In this document: positions 7,485 to 7,565 of the stretch, piece by piece
Layout of the letters: every line of letters begins with the position of its first letter
Position numbering within the stretch: position 1 is the first letter of the stretch
Origin: Candidatus Atribacteria bacterium 1244-E10-H5-B2
GTDB lineage: Bacteria > Atribacterota > JS1 > SB-45 > 34-128
NCBI GenBank assembly: GCA_003575245.1
Contig: NMQN01000378.1
Coordinates: 1 to 7,565, forward strand
DNA: 7,565 nt
Direction: 5' to 3'
Program-made: the position numbers and the translations under genes
The notes under the pieces: generated by a model
What the model saw: only the letters and a program-made list of their open reading frames with translations
What the model was told of the DNA's origin: nothing
Databases searched by the model: none

Positions 7485-7512
7485 AGGTTACAAGTTGCAG
7501 GTTGCGAGTTAC
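7485..7512. repeat. RRGTTRC heptamer array x4
   Basis: Four consecutive 7-base units, AGGTTAC, AAGTTGC, AGGTTGC, GAGTTAC, in the non-coding tail after thrB. The sequence differs from the two other heptamer families but has the same period. The remainder of 7452-7565 shows no gene or terminator. Confidence 0.6.
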
Positions 7513-7565
7513 AAATCTGGAAAAAGCCTTTACAGTGAACTGAAATCTTAAAACTAATTTTGTAT

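Overview
This is an AT-rich bacterial housekeeping segment with every recognisable gene on the + strand: gyrB (5' end outside the window), gyrA, hom (homoserine dehydrogenase) and thrB (homoserine kinase). All four proteins look intact and functional. I see no mobile-element genes, CRISPR, tRNA, rRNA, or genes of unknown function. The organism cannot be named from the sequence. Adjacent gyrB-gyrA, a short GyrB without the large insert of Gram-negative enzymes, and a T-box riboswitch argue against a typical proteobacterium. The repeat-filled gaps suggest a Firmicute-like or uncultured candidate-phylum bacterium, but that is inference.

Layout. 1-1568: GyrB from about residue 120 (E. coli numbering) to the stop. 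1569-2018: a 450-bp gap packed with hairpin-forming repeats, bounded by a 13-bp perfect inverted repeat, with a weak candidate promoter and a heptamer array just before gyrA. 2019-4577: GyrA, complete. 4578-5058: a long non-coding gap with a stem-loop, a pyrimidine-rich tract, a strong sigma70-type promoter, a T-box leader with a candidate threonine (ACC) specifier, and its terminator. 5059-6345: Hom. 6346-6505: repeats and a ribosome binding site. 6506-7429: ThrB. 7430-7565: repeat-rich, no gene.

How the genes work together. GyrA and GyrB form the A2B2 DNA gyrase that supercoils DNA. Hom and ThrB make homoserine and phosphorylate it, the two steps before threonine synthase. The T-box upstream of hom can be folded by hand into a complete switch: Stem I with K-turn and specifier loop, an antiterminator with the UGGAACC bulge, and a competing terminator. 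It should let transcription into hom proceed when uncharged tRNA-Thr accumulates, while the ACT domain of Hom probably gives feedback control of the enzyme. thrC is not between hom and thrB and is not seen downstream.

The most unusual material is non-coding. Heptamer repeats of three sequence families lie at or beside almost every gene boundary, and one copy supplies the last seven codons and the stop of thrB. A second family consists of hairpins tagged GTAGGGG whose arms differ in sequence yet still pair. The T-box Stem I is unusually compact. I found no evidence for a new protein system.
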